NCBI GenBank assembly: GCA_947259605.1
Contig: CAMYMX010000173.1
Coordinates: 1-7,154 of the forward strand
Direction: 5' to 3'
DNA from: an uncultured Polyangiaceae bacterium
GTDB taxonomy: Bacteria > Myxococcota_A > Polyangia > Polyangiales > Houyiibacteriaceae
Length of the DNA: 7,154 bases
The notes below the pieces were generated by a model. That model searched no databases and was not told the DNA's origin. It saw nothing but the letters and a program-made list of their open reading frames with translations. Below are positions 6,969 through 7,154 of the stretch, piece after piece (the stretch's first letter is position 1; each line of letters begins with the position of its first letter). Both the position numbers and the translations under genes were made by a program.

Positions 6969-7154
6969 CTACGGGGCCAAAACGGTCCGAGCTTCGCGTG
7001 TTTCGGCGGCCATGACGAATGCGTTGAGCCGTTGCGCGAAGTCTTGCTGCGCTTTGGGCGTGTCGAGGTTTCGGAAGTGACCGGCCTCGCGATTCACGAA
7101 GAGTGATGCGACGACGTAGTCATAGACGGCATTCGCGGCGCCCAGGTCGGCCAC
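6969..7154 (-). CDS. C-terminal end of a TolC-type outer-membrane efflux protein (partial, 5' end outside window)
   Basis: The reading frame is open to the right edge, so only the last 61 codons are seen. The first visible codon is GTG and is probably an internal Val rather than a start. Visible residues 4-26 (LGAANAVYDY to AGHF) match the last long helix of OEP/TolC proteins, where an A-N-A-x-Y-D core is followed by an L-x-V-x-R-x-x-G-x-F end. A short charged helix ending in RLNAF and a tail follow. Without gaps, about 19 of 45 positions are identical by my count to the end of the downstream fusion protein (its residues 752-796), so the two are paralogues. The stop TAG at 6971-6969 lies 58 bp before the next start and on the same strand, so co-transcription is likely. 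Whether this protein also carries an N-terminal binding domain cannot be seen. I am confident of the family and not of the substrate. Confidence 0.75.
   Translation of the reverse strand: MADLGAANAVYDYVVASLFVNREAGHFRNLDTPKAQQDFAQRLNAFVMAAETREARTVLAP

Noticed and set aside
1..7154. CRISPR arrays, tRNA or rRNA genes, transposase genes
   Set aside because: I saw no regularly spaced direct repeats, no tRNA-like cloverleaf or rRNA signature, and no transposase or integrase motifs on either strand.

Overview
The window is GC-rich (about 60 percent by eye) and every gene I can support lies on the minus strand, so it reads from right to left. It looks like chromosomal DNA of a high-GC Gram-negative bacterium: it encodes a signal-peptide outer-membrane channel, a lipoprotein adaptor and a 12-TM inner-membrane pump, which together span a double-membrane envelope. 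A deltaproteobacterial or myxobacterial type of host would fit, but nothing here fixes the taxon.

Layout in transcription order: (1) 7154-6969, the last 61 codons of a gene entering from the right, recognisable as the C-terminal end of a TolC-type outer-membrane factor. (2) A 58-bp gap ending in a clear Shine-Dalgarno sequence. (3) 6910-4454, a cysteine-free exported protein of about 818 residues that joins an N-terminal periplasmic binding domain resembling the ABC_sub_bind family to a complete two-repeat TolC/OEP channel. (4) 4454-3291, a lipoprotein periplasmic adaptor (RND/HlyD class). (5) 3294-202, an RND inner-membrane pump of 1030 residues. Genes 3/4 overlap by 1 base (TGATG) and 4/5 by 4 bases (ATGA), so they form one translationally coupled operon encoding a full tripartite efflux machine. 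(6) 201-1, a non-coding tail holding a 14-bp perfect inverted repeat around a strong internal hairpin and a weak terminator-like T tract.

Inferred working model: the RND pump takes substrate from the periplasm or inner-membrane outer leaflet using proton-motive force, the adaptor bridges it to the TolC-like trimer, and the fused binding domain sits in the periplasm near the channel equator. There it could sense ligand, gate the channel or help assembly. No ABC permease or ATPase is visible, so the binding domain appears to have been recruited away from its usual ABC partner. The upstream partial gene is a divergent paralogue of the fusion's C-terminus, suggesting tandem duplication of the outer-membrane component. 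The most noteworthy items are the binding-protein/TolC fusion, its tandem paralogue and the inverted-repeat element after the operon.
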